A stretch of DNA of 34,887 bases, from contig NZ_BLAD01000053.1 in the NCBI RefSeq assembly GCF_009687845.1, positions 1-34,887 on the forward strand, written 5' to 3'. Below are positions 26,846 through 34,887 of the stretch, piece after piece. The stretch comes from Acrocarpospora corrugata. Lineage in GTDB: Bacteria > Actinomycetota > Actinomycetes > Streptosporangiales > Streptosporangiaceae. The translations under genes were made by a program, and so were the position numbers. Under the pieces are notes generated by a model. That model made no database searches. It was given only the letters and a program-made list of their open reading frames with translations, and was not told the origin of the DNA. Position 1 is the stretch's first letter. Every line of letters begins with the position of its first letter.

Positions 26846-26916
26846 ACGCCCAAGGCTGGCATATCCCCCAAGACTCGCTACCCTACGATGAAGCCGTTGT
26901 TGAGGAGTGTTCACTT

Positions 26917-28044
26917 ATGCGCGTTCTTGATGCTTTTTCCGAAACGTACGACAAGTCACCAGAAGGCATCTGGTACGCCCCCGGCCGCGTCAACCTGATC
27001 GGCGAGCACACCGACTACAACGACGGCTTGGTCCTCCCCTTCGCCGTCCCCTGGGGCGTCACCCTCGCCGCCAGCCCCCGCGAAGACACCACGATCCGCC
27101 TGCGATCCCTGCAAACCGGCACCCAGACCGTCACCACCCTCGAAGACGCCCACGGCTGGGCCCGCTACCCGACCGGCGTCTTCTGGGCGCTCCGCCGCGA
27201 CGGCCTCCCGGTCCGCGGCGCCGACATCGTCATCGACGGCGACATCCCCGAGGGAGCCGGCCTGTCCTCCAGCGCCGCCCTGGAGGTCGCCACGGCCGTC
27301 GCCCTCAACGACCTCTACGCCCTCGCCCTGGACCCACTCGACCTGGCCAGGATCTGCCAGCTCGCCGAGAACGACTTCGCCGGCGCGCCCTGCGGCATCA
27401 TGGACCAGGCCACCGCCGCCCTGGCCAGGGAGGGCCACGCCCTCCTGCTCGACTGCCGCTCCCTCGCCAGCCGCCAGATCCCCTTCGACCTCGCCGCCCA
27501 CGGCCTGGAACTGCTGATCATCAACACCAACGTCAGGCACGCCGTCGCCGACGGCCAGTACGCCCGCCGCCGCCAGGAATGCGAGAACGCCGCCAAACGC
27601 CTCGGCGTCCCCGCCCTCCGCGACGTCACCGACCTCGCCGCCGCCCTGAACCGCCTCGACGGCGAGGAACGGAAGCGCACCCAGCACGTGGTCACCGAGA
27701 ACCACCGCGTGGAAGCCCTGATCGGCCTGCTCAGGGCCGGCGCGGTAACCGAGATCGGCGCCCTGCTCAACGCCTCCCACCTCTCGCTCCGCGACCAGTT
27801 CGAGGTCTCCTGCCCAGAACTCGACGTCGCCGTCGAATCCGCACTCCGCGGCGGCGCGCGCGGCGCCCGCATGACCGGCGGCGGCTTCGGCGGCTCCGCG
27901 ATCGCCCTGGTAGCCACCGAACGCGCCGACTCCGTCCGAACCTCCGTCGCAGCCGCGTACGCCGAACGCGGCTGGCGCGCCCCCACCTTCCTGACGGCAA
28001 CCCCGGCCGGAGGCGCCCGCCGTCTCGACACCCACGGCCAATGA
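26917..28044 (+). CDS. galK: Galactokinase
   Basis: This 375-residue GHMP kinase phosphorylates galactose at C1 with ATP (Leloir pathway). The galactokinase signature APGRVNLIGEHTDYNDGLVLPF lies near residues 20-42. The ATP loop is PEGAGLSSSAALEVA, the catalytic aspartate region is CGIMDQ, and the C-terminal GHMP motif is TGGGFGGSAIAL. The ATG at 26917 follows GAGGAG with a 9-10 base gap; upstream in-frame codons lack one. No galT or galE is nearby, so it stands alone here and may serve salvage of galactose. The last codons lie in a 36-bp tandem repeat that crosses the stop. Confidence 0.95.
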   Translation: MRVLDAFSETYDKSPEGIWYAPGRVNLIGEHTDYNDGLVLPFAVPWGVTLAASPREDTTIRLRSLQTGTQTVTTLEDAHGWARYPTGVFWALRRDGLPVRGADIVIDGDIPEGAGLSSSAALEVATAVALNDLYALALDPLDLARICQLAENDFAGAPCGIMDQATAALAREGHALLLDCRSLASRQIPFDLAAHGLELLIINTNVRHAVADGQYARRRQECENAAKRLGVPALRDVTDLAAALNRLDGEERKRTQHVVTENHRVEALIGLLRAGAVTEIGALLNASHLSLRDQFEVSCPELDVAVESALRGGARGARMTGGGFGGSAIALVATERADSVRTSVAAAYAERGWRAPTFLTATPAGGARRLDTHGQ

Positions 28045-28127
28045 GCAATCGCCCATCGTCTCGACGCTGACGGCCCATGATCAAAGCCCTGCCGTCTTGA
28101 CTATGGCGGCCGATGATCAAAGCATGG
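28021..28127. repeat. Three degenerate 36-bp tandem repeats across the galK stop codon
   Basis: Units start at 28021, 28057 and 28093, each beginning CGTCT(C/T)GAC and carrying a GGCC(A/C/G)ATGA(T/G)CAA core about 16 bases later. Copies 2 and 3 are most alike. The first unit encodes the last residues of GalK. Confidence 0.75.
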
Positions 28128-28161
28128 GGGGACATAGCCGACATCCCCCAGGAGGCGCCCC

Positions 28162-29208
28162 GTGCCGCAGCGTTGGCATCGCTGGTGGCGCCGGGCGATG
28201 TTCCGGTTGCGTCCGCGCCGCACGGTCGGCGTGGTCACCCTGCTCGGCGTCTCCGCCGGGCTGCTGACCTGGGCCAGAACAGCTCCCGAGGGCTTCCAGC
28301 AGGAGCTGATGCTCAACATCGGCGCGAGCGTCCTGGTGATCGCCTTCTCGTACGCGATCATCGACCCGATCTTCGAGGAGCTGCGCCGATCCAGAGTCGA
28401 GGAACACCCGCTCTTCGACGACCAGCGCTTCAGCGAACACGTCCGGGCAGCCGAACGAGTGGTGGCCGTCATGGACGTCGGCAGTCACCTCCTGGAAGGC
28501 CAGGCCAGCCGGGAACGCTTCCTGGAGTGCCTGCGCGTCGCCCTGCGCAGCGGCGCGACGGCCAGAGTGCTCCTCCTCGATCCATCCTCGACGGCCGCCG
28601 AACAGCGCGAGGAGGAGATCCGCCCGGTCCGGGTCCGGGACGTCATCTGCGACAACCTCCGCTACCTGGACCTGTTCACCCGGACCATCCCAGAACCCCT
28701 GCGCCCCCGCTTCCAGGTCCGCATCTACGACGCGCTCCCGTCCATCCAGCTCTACCGCTGGGACGACAAAGGCCTCATCTCCTTCTTCCCGATCGGCGTG
28801 CGCGCCTCCGCGTCACCCCACCTGGAAGTCGTCATGTCCAGCCCGCTCGGCGAATTCGTGCACGAACGCTTCGAAGCCCTCTGGCACCACCCGAGCACCC
28901 GCCCCCTGACCGAGTACATGGAACTCCCCGTCTCGGTACGGCACGCCGGCATCGTCATCCACGAATGCGCGGTCCGCTTCATCGAACTGGACGGCACCCG
29001 TTACATCGAAGGCGCGCGCATGCTGGCCCAGCTCACCGACCACGGCATCCACGGCCTCGACCTCGTCCTGGAAGACCGGATCTTCACCCTGAGCCGGGTC
29101 AGCGCCGAAGACGACGCCGACCACGCCCCGGTGAATCAGGCATTCCGCCTGAAATACGGCCGATCCAGCCTCGGCGAAAGCACGCTAATCATGAAGTTGG
29201 CACCCTGA
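28162..29208 (+). CDS. Membrane-anchored protein of unknown function with a possible PLD-like cytosolic domain
   Basis: The 348-residue protein starts with a basic segment and two hydrophobic helices (about 20-40 and 49-68). A cytosolic domain with alternating strands and helices follows. Segments such as GATARVLLLDPSS and, later, SPHLEVVMSSPLGEFVHERFEALW resemble the phospholipase-D-like sensor domains attached to actinobacterial regulators. No HKD catalytic motif is visible, so I do not assign an activity. The GTG at 28162 has AGGAGG six bases upstream. It stands alone and converges on the enoyl-CoA hydratase gene, with a 25-bp repeat at both gene ends. Confidence refers to it being a real membrane protein. 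Confidence 0.7.
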   Translation: MPQRWHRWWRRAMFRLRPRRTVGVVTLLGVSAGLLTWARTAPEGFQQELMLNIGASVLVIAFSYAIIDPIFEELRRSRVEEHPLFDDQRFSEHVRAAERVVAVMDVGSHLLEGQASRERFLECLRVALRSGATARVLLLDPSSTAAEQREEEIRPVRVRDVICDNLRYLDLFTRTIPEPLRPRFQVRIYDALPSIQLYRWDDKGLISFFPIGVRASASPHLEVVMSSPLGEFVHERFEALWHHPSTRPLTEYMELPVSVRHAGIVIHECAVRFIELDGTRYIEGARMLAQLTDHGIHGLDLVLEDRIFTLSRVSAEDDADHAPVNQAFRLKYGRSSLGESTLIMKLAP

Positions 29209-29259
29209 TCGACGAAAACCCCAAGCGACCGAACGATCATGACGTTGGCGCCCTGAGCG
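29187..29259. repeat. 25-bp direct repeat at two convergent gene ends
   Basis: Copies at 29187-29211 and 29235-29259 agree at most positions, sharing ATCATGA(A/C)GTTGGC. The first contains the stop of the upstream plus-strand gene and the second the stop of the minus-strand enoyl-CoA hydratase gene. Confidence 0.7.
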
Positions 29260-30028
29260 GCGGGAACTCCGGCGGTCGGCGCTCCAGGAAGCTGGCGACA
29301 CCCTCCGCGAAGTCGGGGCGGCCGAACGACTCGGTCATCAGCCGCTCGGCAGCATCTCTGGAGTCCTCCAGGCCCTTGTCCCAGTCACTCCAGACCTGCC
29401 GCTTGATCACAGCCATCGACGACGGCGAACTGTTGGTGGCCAGATCCCGCGCGTAAGCGAGCGTCTCGGCCAGCAGCTGCTCGCCGGGAACGGCCCGGAG
29501 CACCAGCCCCATCCGGGCAGCCTCGACGCCGGTAAACGTACGTCCCGACATCAGCAGGTCGAGCGCGCGCGCCTGGCCGATCAGTTTGGGCAGCACCCAG
29601 GCCATGCCGTACTCGGCGATGAGGCCGCGGCGGGCGAAGGCGGTGGTCCACTTGGCGTCGGCGGCGGTGAAGACGAGGTCGCAGACGAGGGCGTGCACCA
29701 TGCCGAGGCCGGCGCAGGCGCCGTTGACGGCCGCGATGATCGGCTTGTTGATGGACACCGGGTAGGTGTGCGGGCGCTTCTCGGGCTCGCCGACGTACTC
29801 GCCGGTCTGGATGGCGGTGAGCGTCTGGAAGTCGGCGCCGGCGCAGAAGCCCTTGCCCGCGCCGGTGACCACGATGACCCGGACGTCGAGGTCCTGTTCC
29901 GCTTCCTCCAGCAGGTCGAAGTAGCGACGGCCCATCTCGTCCGTCCACGCGTTCAGCCGGTCCGGCCGGTTGAACGTGAGCACGAGCACGCCGTCGGCGA
30001 GGTCGGTCAGCACCAGTTCCTCGGTCAT
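29237..30028 (-). CDS. Enoyl-CoA hydratase/isomerase family protein
   Basis: This 263-residue crotonase-fold protein has NRPDRLNAWTDEM at the N-terminus. The first oxyanion-hole segment is GAGKGFCAGADF, the second is INKPIIAAVNGACAGLGM, and a GLIAEYGMAWVLPKLIG stretch carries the glutamate expected in hydratases. It would act on an acyl-CoA, by hydration or isomerisation; the substrate is unknown. The ATG at 30028 has AGGGGA upstream; 17 extra codons upstream are open but have no ribosome site. It lies 22 bp after the nitric oxide synthase gene on the same strand, so the two could share a transcript, though no metabolic link is obvious. Confidence 0.9.
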   Translation of the reverse strand: MTEELVLTDLADGVLVLTFNRPDRLNAWTDEMGRRYFDLLEEAEQDLDVRVIVVTGAGKGFCAGADFQTLTAIQTGEYVGEPEKRPHTYPVSINKPIIAAVNGACAGLGMVHALVCDLVFTAADAKWTTAFARRGLIAEYGMAWVLPKLIGQARALDLLMSGRTFTGVEAARMGLVLRAVPGEQLLAETLAYARDLATNSSPSSMAVIKRQVWSDWDKGLEDSRDAAERLMTESFGRPDFAEGVASFLERRPPEFPPLRAPTS

Positions 30029-30050
30029 GGGATCCCCTCTCAGGACCGAA

Positions 30051-31211
30051 TTATGTTCTATCGGCTGTCGGAGCGGCAACCGCGGGGTGATGCGTGAAGG
30101 CGGGCGTCAGCCGCACGTCGTCGTAGTAGCGGTGGAAGACGGGGGTGAGCGCGCCCGAAAGCGGTGGCACGATCCAGGACCAGTCGGCGGGGCAGACCCG
30201 TCCGGATCGTTCCTCCTTCTCCAGGTGGGTCATGAAACGGCGGGCTTCGGTGTGATGGTCGGTCATGGTCACCCCGGCTTCTGCGTAGGAGTGCAGCACG
30301 GCCACGTTGAGTTCGACCAGGGCGTGGTCGCGCCAGAGCGTGCGGTCGTTACTGGTGTCCATGCCCAGATGCCGGGCGATCAGCGGCAGCTGGTCGTATC
30401 TGTCATGGTCGGCGAGGTTTCGGGCACCGACCTCCGTGCCCATGTACCAGCCGTTGAAGGGCGCGGCGGGGTAGCAGAGGCCGCCGATCTCCAGGCACAT
30501 GTTGGAGATCACGGGCACGGCGTGCCAGCGCAGGCCGAGCTGGGCGAACCAGGGGTAGTGCGGGTGCGTGATCGGCACTTCCATGATCACCTCCGCGGGC
30601 AGGGGACGGAGTTCGGTGACGCCCTTGACGTCGATCAGCAGCGGGAGCACGTCGAAGCGCCCGCCGGCGGCCGGCCAGCCGAGCGCGCGGGCCTGGTCGG
30701 TGAGGCCGGCGTAGAGCGGGTCGCCGACGACGGAACCGTCCGGCTGGCGGTGGCCCGCGTAGCGGATGAGCTGTTCGTTCCTGATCCGGGCCGCCGGGCG
30801 ACCGGGCCGGTCGGGGGCGAACACCGTGATCGTGGGGCGAATCCTGCCCCGGTTGCCCGCGAAACGCAGATGCTCCACGCACTCGTCGGTGATCCCGTCG
30901 GCGGTGTCCACGTGCCGCCGATCCCGCACCCGCAACGACCTCCAGTACAGGCGGCCGATGCACCGTCCGCTGTTCCGCCACGCCACCCGGGCGCCGAACG
31001 CGAGTTCGCCGGGTGTGTGGGTGTAGGTCCCGGTCTGATCGATCTCCATCAGGACGTCCCGGAGCCTGGGCCGTACCGACCCCGCGGGCGGGTTCTCCGC
31101 GTGATAAAGCCGGACGAACTCCTCCGCCGCCGCCCTGTCCACCCCCTCATCCTCGTTCTGTACGGCTTTCGCGACCTTCTTCCACCACGTGCCCACCAGA
31201 GAAACCGCCAC
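30051..31211 (-). CDS. nos: Bacterial nitric oxide synthase oxygenase
   Basis: A 386-residue protein matching the heme oxygenase domain of nitric oxide synthases, which converts L-arginine to citrulline and NO. The axial heme thiolate is Cys84 in AWRNSGRCIGRLYW. The arginine-binding glutamate is Glu260 in NGWYMGTEVGARNL. Other family stretches are PLYAGLTDQARALGW and EVPITHPHYPWFAQLGLRWHAVP. As in other bacterial enzymes there is no attached reductase, so electrons must come from a cellular flavodoxin or ferredoxin reductase. The start is a GTG with only a weak ribosome site, and an internal GTG at codon 6 is possible. Roles in relatives include oxidative-stress protection and nitration of natural products; no biosynthetic cluster is nearby. 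Confidence 0.93.
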   Translation of the reverse strand: MAVSLVGTWWKKVAKAVQNEDEGVDRAAAEEFVRLYHAENPPAGSVRPRLRDVLMEIDQTGTYTHTPGELAFGARVAWRNSGRCIGRLYWRSLRVRDRRHVDTADGITDECVEHLRFAGNRGRIRPTITVFAPDRPGRPAARIRNEQLIRYAGHRQPDGSVVGDPLYAGLTDQARALGWPAAGGRFDVLPLLIDVKGVTELRPLPAEVIMEVPITHPHYPWFAQLGLRWHAVPVISNMCLEIGGLCYPAAPFNGWYMGTEVGARNLADHDRYDQLPLIARHLGMDTSNDRTLWRDHALVELNVAVLHSYAEAGVTMTDHHTEARRFMTHLEKEERSGRVCPADWSWIVPPLSGALTPVFHRYYDDVRLTPAFTHHPAVAAPTADRT

Positions 31212-31462
31212 ATTCCGCTTGCGGGCCCCGACGCCGATTCCGGGCGGCGCTACGACCCTCTAGCGGTGGCCCTCCCCACCGCTGCGCATGTCGTTCCGCG
31301 GCTGCCACGCCTCGCGCGCGGCATACAGATCACATTTTCTGCCCTTGTCCAATGATTTGTCATCCAAATCTGTGCACGAATGACGACGGAACGTTGCGAG
31401 GCTTTTCGGGCCACTACTGCGAGAATCTTCGCAGACGCGGTCAGTAGTCATTGGAGGGGCTG

Positions 31463-31942
31463 ATGAGGCGTGTGATCGCCATTCTCGGGGCACTGGCGGG
31501 GTTTGCCGCCGGATGCGGGGACGCGGGATCGGAACGCGCGGCCCCGGGGGATCTCCGGCTCGCCAGTGTCCAGCAGCATCTGAGCGATCAGTGGGGGATC
31601 CGGTTCGCCGACGGGCGCGGCGACTACCGGCACACGCGGCACGGAAGCGTCGCCCGCACCGCCGGCGGGCAGTTCTCGGCGGTGCTCGGCGGGCGGGTGC
31701 CCGGAGAGGTCCGGACCATCTCCTGCCAGGCGTACGGAGGCCCCGCGGAAGCCGCCACCGGGTTCCTCCGGGACTGCGCGGGACTGCCGTTCCAGGGGCA
31801 GGTCGCGGCCACCCTGCCCAAGCTCTGGCCCCGGTACCAGCGCACCACCGTCAACGGGGTCAGGTACCGGCTGTCGTCGATGCCCGAGAAGGGCCTGTGG
31901 GTGCTCCGGCTGTCGATGCCCGACAGCTCACCCCTGCCGTAA
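31463..31942 (+). CDS. Small predicted lipoprotein (159 aa)
   Basis: The protein begins MRRVIAILGALAGFAAGCGD. Two arginines, a hydrophobic core and a lipobox AAGC with Cys18-type placement mark a secreted lipoprotein. The mature part contains two further cysteines (SCQAYGG and RDCAGLPF) that could form a disulfide, and no recognised domain. The ATG at 31463 has GGAGGGG upstream. It is monocistronic, ending at a terminator shared with tRNA-Asn. Region 31212-31462 between it and the divergent NOS gene holds their promoters, but I cannot place them. Function unknown. Confidence 0.78.
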   Translation: MRRVIAILGALAGFAAGCGDAGSERAAPGDLRLASVQQHLSDQWGIRFADGRGDYRHTRHGSVARTAGGQFSAVLGGRVPGEVRTISCQAYGGPAEAATGFLRDCAGLPFQGQVAATLPKLWPRYQRTTVNGVRYRLSSMPEKGLWVLRLSMPDSSPLP

Positions 31943-31948
31943 AAGAGA

Positions 31949-31978
31949 AAACCTCGCTGGAGGCGGCCAGCGAGGTTT
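31949..31978. terminator. Bidirectional terminator between the lipoprotein gene and tRNA-Asn
   Basis: A perfect 12-bp stem (31949-31960 with 31967-31978) has a 6-base loop. On the minus strand it is followed by a T-rich run, a classic intrinsic terminator for the tRNA gene. On the plus strand it closes the lipoprotein transcript. Confidence 0.88.
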
Positions 31979-31985
31979 GGTGGTG

Positions 31986-32058
31986 CTCCCGCGATAGGAC
32001 TCGAACCTATAACCTGCCGGTTAACAGCCGGCTGCTCTGCCGATTGAGCTACACGGGA
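31986..32058 (-). tRNA. tRNA-Asn (anticodon GTT)
   Basis: The minus strand folds into a standard 73-nt cloverleaf. The acceptor stem is TCCCGTG paired with CGCGGGA, the D arm contains GCTCAATCGGCAGAGC, the anticodon stem GCCGG/CCGGC holds loop CTGTTAA, and the T arm contains TTCGAGT. The anticodon GTT reads asparagine codons. No CCA is encoded directly at the 3' end. Confidence 0.95.
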
Positions 32059-32224
32059 TTGCTGCTGCCATGTGTTCCGGCCTTTCGACCTTCCGTACGG
32101 CGCGGAACTAGATTAGCGCACTCGGGGGGTGGTCTGTCACATCCATTTGGCCACATCGGCTCAGGTTGGATAGATGGCCTTTCTGGGGGTAGGGACCGGT
32201 TAGGCATGAGCCGGGAGGTGGAAG

Positions 32225-32524
32225 ATGCGCAACAAGATGATGTTCGCCGCCGGGCTGGGTGTGGGTTATGTACTGGGCACCCGGGCCGGGCGCGAGCGCT
32301 ACGAGCAGATCAAGGGTGCGGCACAGCGGGTGGCCGACAATCCGCGAGTCCAGGAGGCCGCCGGATTGCTGGGGGCCCGGGTGTCCCAGGCCGCGAACGC
32401 CGCCAAGGACATGGCCGACGACAAGTTCGGGGGGAAGGTGCCCTTTCGCGGAAAGACCGAGCACCGTGACAAGGTGACCACCCCGACCGGTTGGCCGGAG
32501 TCCGAGAACAACCGGATCACCTGA
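32225..32524 (+). CDS. YtxH-like small membrane-associated protein (99 aa)
   Basis: The N-terminus MRNKMMFAAGLGVGYVLGTRAGRERYEQIK is a glycine-rich short hydrophobic segment followed by RAGRERYE, typical of YtxH-domain and related actinobacterial proteins. An amphipathic alanine-rich helix and a polar tail follow. Function in the family is unclear; general stress or envelope association has been suggested for YtxH. The ATG at 32225 has GGGAGGTGG upstream. It stands alone between tRNA-Asn and a convergent conserved gene. Confidence 0.8.
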   Translation: MRNKMMFAAGLGVGYVLGTRAGRERYEQIKGAAQRVADNPRVQEAAGLLGARVSQAANAAKDMADDKFGGKVPFRGKTEHRDKVTTPTGWPESENNRIT

Positions 32525-32549
32525 GGCTGAACAGCCCCGGCTGAGGCGG

Positions 32550-33020
32550 TCAGACGCCCAGAGCGCGCCTGACCTCCTCCAGGGCCTGTTCCGCGGCGGC
32601 CCGGACGCCCGGATCGGTGGGATCCAGCTCCGGGTCGTAGACGAACTCCCACTCGACGGCGTCCTGCCCGGCGATCCGCCGCGCCACCAGCCGGACCCCG
32701 CCGGCCTCGCTGAGCCGCACATACCTGCTCGCGAGAATCGAGTTGGTGACCCGCTCCCTGATCGTCTCTGGCAGCAGCCCGGGTTCCGGCAGCACGACCC
32801 GATGCTGCGCGCCGCCCGTCATGACGATCGTCACACCCTCCTGGTCCCAGACCGCCCGATCGACCTGATGCCAGGGCACCCGCAGCCCGCCGGGCAGGTG
32901 CAGCGCGCCCAACGTGGCGACCGCGTACCCGCCTCCGGCCGTGAGAGCGTGGCTGAGCGGCCGCTCGCCATGCAGGGCACTACGAACATCAGCGGGCAGC
33001 CGGGAACCGAAGAGACGCAT
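32550..33020 (-). CDS. Conserved hypothetical protein (156 aa)
   Basis: A soluble-looking protein beginning MRLFGSRLPADVRSALHGERPL. The middle segment is rich in beta strands (LRVPWHQVDRAVWDQEGVTIVM) and resembles a PH-like fold, and the C-terminal helix is AAAEQALEEVRRALG. Proteins with this pattern are common in actinobacteria but, as far as I know, uncharacterised. It lies 67 bp downstream of the sigma-factor gene, beyond a strong hairpin, so it probably has its own promoter. Third codon positions are GC-rich as in real genes here. Confidence 0.75.
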   Translation of the reverse strand: MRLFGSRLPADVRSALHGERPLSHALTAGGGYAVATLGALHLPGGLRVPWHQVDRAVWDQEGVTIVMTGGAQHRVVLPEPGLLPETIRERVTNSILASRYVRLSEAGGVRLVARRIAGQDAVEWEFVYDPELDPTDPGVRAAAEQALEEVRRALGV

Positions 33021-33041
33021 GAGAAGACGCTACTGCGCCGA

Positions 33042-33075
33042 TCGATCTCCGCGTACAAGTCCACGCGGAGATCGA
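33042..33075 (-). terminator. Hairpin terminator of the sigma-factor gene
   Basis: A perfect 12-bp stem (33042-33053 with 33064-33075) around a 10-base loop starts 12 bp beyond the sigma-factor stop. No U-tract follows. Confidence 0.7.
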
Positions 33076-33087
33076 CCGCTCGTCGCG

Positions 33088-34266
<1,179 letters not shown>

Positions 34267-34300
34267 CAAAACGGCAGACCCATTTTTGGCACCGAAGGTA

Positions 34301-34330
34301 AGACTAACGTCATTACCGAATCGATATCAA
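34301..34330 (-). promoter_or_regulatory. Possible promoter of the sigma-factor gene
   Basis: On the minus strand a TTGATA (34330-34325) and a TAGTCT (34306-34301) are separated by 18 bp, a fair match to a housekeeping promoter. Transcription would start about 25-30 bases before the ATG. Confidence 0.4.
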
Positions 34331-34371
34331 ACCAATGTTTCGGCTCTGTGAGATCAGGAAAGTATTGTTAT

Positions 34372-34887
34372 TCACGCCCCGGCGGCGCGTTCTCTCAACA
34401 CGCGCCGCTGCTGCTCCAGCGCCACCAGTTCGGCGAACATCCGGTTGTACTCCTGCTGCTCCTCGACCGGGTTGAGGCGCTGCATTCTCGATTTCAATCG
34501 GTCCAATGCCCGGCCGACGGTGATCTCCTGGAGTTTGGTGAGGACTCCCGCCCCATACCGCTCCTCGGCGCTCACCTCGGCCCGGACCGGTTCCACCGCG
34601 AACCGGGTGAGCAGGGGGCGCAGCTCGTCGGAGGCGCCGTTCAGCAGCCGTTCGACCCATTCCCGGCCCCCGGGTCCACCGGCCGCGGTGCCGCCGGCGG
34701 CCGTGATGAGCTCGTAGAGGGCGACGTGCTCGGGCTGGGTGAACGCGTCGGCGCCCAGCGTGTCGAACTCGGGGCCCAGCAGGGCGGGGCGCTGCACGGC
34801 CAGTTTGAGCGCTTCGGCCTCCAGCCGGGCCAGCGGGTCCAGCGGCGCGTTGGCGGCGCGGGCCGGGCGGGCGGCGGCGGGGCGGGT
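34372..34887 (-). CDS. dnaG: DNA primase, C-terminal part (runs off the right edge)
   Basis: The 171 visible residues form the C-terminal helicase-interacting region of DnaG. The stretch DPLARLEAEALKLAVQRPALLG is typical of actinobacterial primases. It is followed by FDTLGADAFTQPEHVALYELI and a long helical tail with MFAELVALEQQRRVLRERA. The frame is open to the edge without a stop, so the zinc and TOPRIM domains lie outside the window. It precedes the sigma-factor gene on the same strand with a 105-bp gap. Confidence 0.9.
   Translation of the reverse strand, partial: TRPAAARPARAANAPLDPLARLEAEALKLAVQRPALLGPEFDTLGADAFTQPEHVALYELITAAGGTAAGGPGGREWVERLLNGASDELRPLLTRFAVEPVRAEVSAEERYGAGVLTKLQEITVGRALDRLKSRMQRLNPVEEQQEYNRMFAELVALEQQRRVLRERAAGA

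Noticed and set aside
26846-26914. N-terminal extension of the PLP-dependent deaminase to the GTG at 26914
   Set aside because: That start is two bases from the divergent galK ATG and would place coding sequence across the galK ribosome site; it remains possible but is less likely than 26845.

Overview
High GC content, GC-rich third codon positions, GTG starts, and the dnaG-tRNA-Asn-principal sigma factor neighbourhood at the right end indicate an actinobacterium, most likely of the Streptosporangiales/Streptosporangiaceae type. The lineage call is inference from gene content and style; no marker was searched.

Positions 1-20848 form one coherent catabolic locus centred on oxalate and one-carbon acid metabolism. 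From left to right it holds sucD (partial) and sucC (-), an OFA-type oxalate/formate MFS transporter (+), a FadR/GntR regulator (+), a small gene with a near-perfect Shine-Dalgarno (+), and then a long minus-strand operon read from right to left. That operon carries an Oxc/2-hydroxyacyl-CoA-lyase-like TPP enzyme, formyl-CoA:oxalate CoA-transferase (frc), an NDP-forming acyl-CoA ligase, an atypical NRAMP-related transporter, a small membrane protein and a TerC-family protein. moeA (-) and a panE-like reductase (+) diverge from a shared region. The panE-like gene is followed by a formate dehydrogenase operon (+): a catalytic subunit lacking its N-terminal Fe-S domains, a fused NuoE-NuoF subunit, an iron-sulfur subunit that carries the missing Fe-S domains at its C-terminus, and fdhD.

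Inferred working model: oxalate enters through the OFA carrier. It becomes oxalyl-CoA by Frc, with priming by the acyl-CoA ligase. Part is decarboxylated to formyl-CoA, then to formate, CO2 and NADH through the NAD-linked formate dehydrogenase, with MoeA and FdhD making and sulfurating the Mo cofactor. Part may be reduced to glyoxylate by the PanE-like protein. Variants of an 11-bp odd palindrome, CATACNGTATG, lie before sucC, the transporter, gntR (weak), the Oxc-like gene, moeA/panE and fdhA. They point to one regulon, probably controlled by the local GntR protein.

Positions 20849-31980 are a mixed accessory region: a minisatellite, a SAM methyltransferase, a DUF4236 protein, a second divergent EF-Tu altered at four positions linked to elfamycin resistance, a VOC protein, a PgeF/laccase-domain protein, a P-loop kinase, a PLP-dependent deaminase, galactokinase, a membrane-anchored unknown, an enoyl-CoA hydratase, a bacterial nitric oxide synthase oxygenase and a lipoprotein. 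Positions 31981-34887 are housekeeping: tRNA-Asn, a YtxH-like protein, a conserved hypothetical, a principal-type sigma factor and the C-terminal part of dnaG. Short tandem repeats recur at gene ends and in one protein linker.
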